Shown: piece after piece, positions 5,636 to 7,352 of the stretch
How positions within the stretch are numbered: the first letter of the stretch is position 1
Layout of the letters: each line of letters starts with the position of its first letter
NCBI GenBank assembly: GCA_023429855.1
Contig: JAEZDB010000018.1
Coordinates: 1 to 7,352 of the forward strand
Length of the DNA stretch: 7,352 bases
Source of the DNA: Actinomycetes bacterium
Lineage (GTDB): Bacteria; Actinomycetota; Thermoleophilia; Solirubrobacterales; Solirubrobacteraceae
Reading direction: 5' to 3'
Translations under genes and position numbers: made by a program
Notes under the pieces: model-generated
Seen by the model: only the letters and a program-made list of their open reading frames with translations
Database searches by the model: none
What the model was told of the DNA's origin: nothing

Positions 5636-6399
5636 GCGGGCCACGGCTCGCCCTGATCCACGGCCTCGGTGGCACGCGCCGCGCCTGGGACCACGTCGTG
5701 CCGCTGCTGCGGGCGCGCGGCCTCGATGCGACGCCGGTCGAACTGCCTGGCTACGGCCTGCAGTCGGCGGCGCAGACGCCGGCGACGATCGAGGCGATGG
5801 CGGCCGCGATCGAGCCGCAGGTCGGCGAGCTCGGTCACGACGTACTCGTCGTCGGCCACTCGATGGGCGGGCTCGTCGCCACGGCGCTCGCCGAGCGCCG
5901 GCCGACGTGGCTGCGCGGGATCGTCGCGATCAACAGCTCGCTCACGCTCGAAAGCCGGATGACGGCCCACCGCGGCTCGGAAGGGCTGATCTCGCGTCCG
6001 CTGGTCGGGCGCGTCGCGTGGGCGCTAGCGCCGCGGTCGCGGTTGCGGTCCGGGCTCGCCTCGGCGTTCGCGCCGGGCTTCGACGTGCCTGACCAGTTCG
6101 TCGACGACCTGCGCGCCTGTTCCTGGTCGACGTTCACCCGCTCGACGGCGGCGGTCGACGCCTACCTCGCCGCCGGAGCGCTGCCCGACCGCCTCGAGAC
6201 GCTCGACGTGCCGGTGACGCTCGTCTTCGGCATGCAGGACCTCCGGCTCGACTTCGACGTGGTCGCCACGATGCGCGCCCAGCATGCGTTCTCCATCGTC
6301 GAGATCCCGGAGTCTGGGCACACGCCGATGTGGGAGGCGCCCAAGCAGGCCGCGGCAGCGATCTTGGCTGCGATTCCGGAGGGCCTCCCGCGGACTTGA
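5632..6399 (+). CDS. Alpha/beta hydrolase
   Basis: A 255-residue alpha/beta-hydrolase-fold enzyme, probably cytoplasmic because no signal peptide is seen. The oxyanion-hole region is LIHGLGGTRRAWD (8-20). The nucleophile elbow is GHSMGG (75-80), giving Ser77. The likely acid is Asp203 in LVFGMQDLRLD (197-207), and the likely base is His230 in IPESGHTPMWE (225-235). The lid region (about 105-180) is rich in Arg, Ala and Ser and gives no substrate clue. Esterase, thioesterase or C-C hydrolase activity are all possible. ATG 5632 is the only sensible start: an in-frame TAG lies at 5596-5598, with no ATG, GTG or TTG between. There is no Shine-Dalgarno; the upstream ACCTCCT (5615-5621) is instead its complement. 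The methyltransferase gene starts 20 nt after the stop. Confidence 0.9.
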   Translation: MSGPRLALIHGLGGTRRAWDHVVPLLRARGLDATPVELPGYGLQSAAQTPATIEAMAAAIEPQVGELGHDVLVVGHSMGGLVATALAERRPTWLRGIVAINSSLTLESRMTAHRGSEGLISRPLVGRVAWALAPRSRLRSGLASAFAPGFDVPDQFVDDLRACSWSTFTRSTAAVDAYLAAGALPDRLETLDVPVTLVFGMQDLRLDFDVVATMRAQHAFSIVEIPESGHTPMWEAPKQAAAAILAAIPEGLPRT

Positions 6400-6406
6400 G
6401 CTGCGC

Positions 6407-6412
6407 TACGGT
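6407..6412 (+). promoter_or_regulatory. -10 box of the methyltransferase gene, leaderless pattern
   Basis: TACGGT ends exactly 7 nt before ATG 6420, the same arrangement as for the ArsR and ligase genes. It lies in the 20-nt gap after the hydrolase stop. No -35 match is visible. The gene could also be read from the hydrolase transcript, but no Shine-Dalgarno precedes its ATG. Confidence 0.42.
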
Positions 6413-6419
6413 CCGGCGC

Positions 6420-7250
6420 ATGACGGATTGGATCGCGGTAAACCGGGCGAACTGGGACGAGCGCGCGGCGGCCCACGCCGCGTCGCCCGACTACGCGGTC
6501 GAGCAGTTCGTCGCCGATCCGACGTACCTGTCGAACGAGGTGCGCTTCGACCTGCCGCGGCTGGGCAGCGTCGACGGGCTGCGCGGCGTGCACCTGCAGT
6601 GCCACATCGGCACCGACACCGTGTCGCTCGCGCGCCTCGGCGCGCAGATGACCGGGCTGGACTTCTCGGCTGCGGCGCTTGAGCAGGCGGCGGCGTGGTC
6701 AGCGCGCGCGGGCACCGACGTGGAGTGGGTCGAGGCGGAGTTCTACGACACGCCGAACGTGCTTCCCGCCGAGACGTTCGACTTCGTCTTCACGGGCCTC
6801 GGCGCGATCTGCTGGCTGCCCGACATCCGACGCTGGGCGCAGGTCGTCGCCGGGCTCCTCAAGCCTGGCGGGCGGCTGTTCTTGCGCGACGGCCACCCCG
6901 TCCTTTGGGCGCTGGAGTACGGGCGCGACGACGAGCTCCTCGTGCTCGAGCACCCGTACTTCGAGCAGGCGGAGCCGGTCATCGACGTCGACGACGGGAC
7001 GTACGTGGAGACGCAGGCCGAGTTCAGCCACAACACGAGCGCGGACTGGAACCACGGCCTCGGTGAGATCGTGACCGCCTGTCTGGAGGCGGGCCTGCAG
7101 CTGACGGGGCTGGAGGAGCACCAGAGCGTGCCGTGGAAGCCGCTGCCCGAGGCGCTGCTGATCCGCGACGACCATGGCGAGTACCGCCTCAAAGACCGCC
7201 CGGGCCGCCTGCCGCTGAGCTACACGCTGCAGGCGGTCAAGCCGGCGTAG
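6420..7250 (+). CDS. Class I SAM-dependent methyltransferase
   Basis: A 276-residue Rossmann-fold methyltransferase. Motif I, the SAM-binding loop, is VHLQCHIGTDTVSLARLG (about 57-74). It departs from the common DxGxGxG form but matches a recognised subgroup with HLQCHIGTDT. Motif II is GLDFS at about 79-83. The acidic motif near the adenine is VEAEFYDTP (about 105-113), then TFDFVFTGLGAICWLPD (119-135), and the post-motif LLKPGGRLFLRDGHP (147-161) is clear. The C-terminal third (about 165-276) contains many acidic and aromatic residues and a WNHGLGE motif (209-215), and probably forms the substrate-binding part. The substrate is unknown. The start at ATG 6420 has TACGGT 7 nt upstream. A hairpin follows the stop by 10 nt. 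Confidence 0.92.
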   Translation: MTDWIAVNRANWDERAAAHAASPDYAVEQFVADPTYLSNEVRFDLPRLGSVDGLRGVHLQCHIGTDTVSLARLGAQMTGLDFSAAALEQAAAWSARAGTDVEWVEAEFYDTPNVLPAETFDFVFTGLGAICWLPDIRRWAQVVAGLLKPGGRLFLRDGHPVLWALEYGRDDELLVLEHPYFEQAEPVIDVDDGTYVETQAEFSHNTSADWNHGLGEIVTACLEAGLQLTGLEEHQSVPWKPLPEALLIRDDHGEYRLKDRPGRLPLSYTLQAVKPA

Positions 7251-7260
7251 CGCGCTTGCA

Positions 7261-7295
7261 CGTGGACCGCGGGGAGAGAGGGTCCGCGGCCCACG
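7261..7295 (+). terminator. Hairpin after the methyltransferase
   Basis: CGTGGACCGCGG (7261-7272) pairs with CCGCGGCCCACG (7284-7295) with one A-C mismatch and an 11-nt purine-rich loop. It starts 10 nt after the stop. No T tract follows. It is probably an intrinsic-like or mRNA-end hairpin. The rest of the window to 7352 shows no gene I can support. Confidence 0.5.
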
Positions 7296-7352
7296 CGCGC
7301 TGCACGAGCGGGTCGTTGTGCAGACGGCGGAGCGGCTGGCGCGTGCCGGGTG

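Noticed and set aside
3823..5970. A very long open frame (about 715 codons) on the minus strand antisense to the ligase and hydrolase
   Set aside because: Its translation is rich in Arg, Asp, Val and His with no domain motifs, whereas the plus-strand frames carry complete catalytic motifs. Long antisense frames are common in high-GC DNA.
4428..6092. A 554-codon plus-strand frame overlapping ligase and hydrolase
   Set aside because: Arginine-rich, low-complexity translation in the wrong frame of two well-supported genes.
6396..6401. TTGAGC as a -35 box for the methyltransferase
   Set aside because: It is only 5 bp from the TACGGT box, far short of the 16-18 bp needed, and it overlaps the hydrolase stop.
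7237..7350. Minus-strand open frame ending at 7237 that could be the C-terminus of a convergent gene
   Set aside because: Only about 37 codons are visible, they include a hairpin, and they show no motif; it cannot be supported from this window.

Overview
The window is very GC-rich and uses strongly G/C-biased third codon positions. Together with the protein families present (CYTH-CHAD, an ArsR-VOC pair, an alanine-rich coiled-coil membrane protein), the lack of an encoded CCA on the tRNA and several apparently leaderless genes, this suggests a chromosomal segment from an actinobacterium, perhaps of the Solirubrobacterales/Thermoleophilia type. The phylum-level guess is an inference from style, not a database result. 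No mobile element, CRISPR array or phage-like gene is visible.

Layout. (1) Bases 1-839, minus strand: two overlapping genes of a family I cannot name with confidence, the second cut by the window edge. They are fed by a promoter at about 841-878. (2) Bases 840-1649, plus strand: a divergent control region followed by a small ArsR-type repressor gene and a VOC/glyoxalase-fold gene joined by an ATGA overlap. A perfect 7-bp dyad lies in the -35/-10 spacer. (3) Bases 1730-2206, plus strand: a single-pass membrane protein with a long coiled coil. (4) Bases 2225-2332: a strong hairpin, probably a two-way terminator, abutting an initiator tRNA-fMet gene on the minus strand. (5) Bases 2405-3826, minus strand: a CYTH-CHAD protein linked to polyphosphate or triphosphate biology. 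It is divergent from (6), bases 3910-5541, an acyl-CoA ligase. (7) Bases 5632-6399, an alpha/beta hydrolase, and (8) bases 6420-7250, a class I SAM-dependent methyltransferase, follow in the same direction. The last 100 bases hold a hairpin and no convincing gene.

How the genes work together. ArsR and VOC look like one self-regulated transcription unit. The ligase, hydrolase and methyltransferase are collinear, but a hairpin separates the first two and each has its own -10-like box, so a common pathway is only a possibility. The most noteworthy signal is regulatory. Three genes carry a TA(T/C)GGT box exactly 7 nt before the chosen start codon (ArsR GTG 979, ligase ATG 3910, methyltransferase ATG 6420), and looser versions precede the CYTH-CHAD gene and an 8-codon leader ORF in front of the hydrolase. 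This is the pattern expected of leaderless mRNAs. I see no clearly new multi-gene system here; the unnamed minus-strand pair and the ArsR operator are the best candidates for follow-up.
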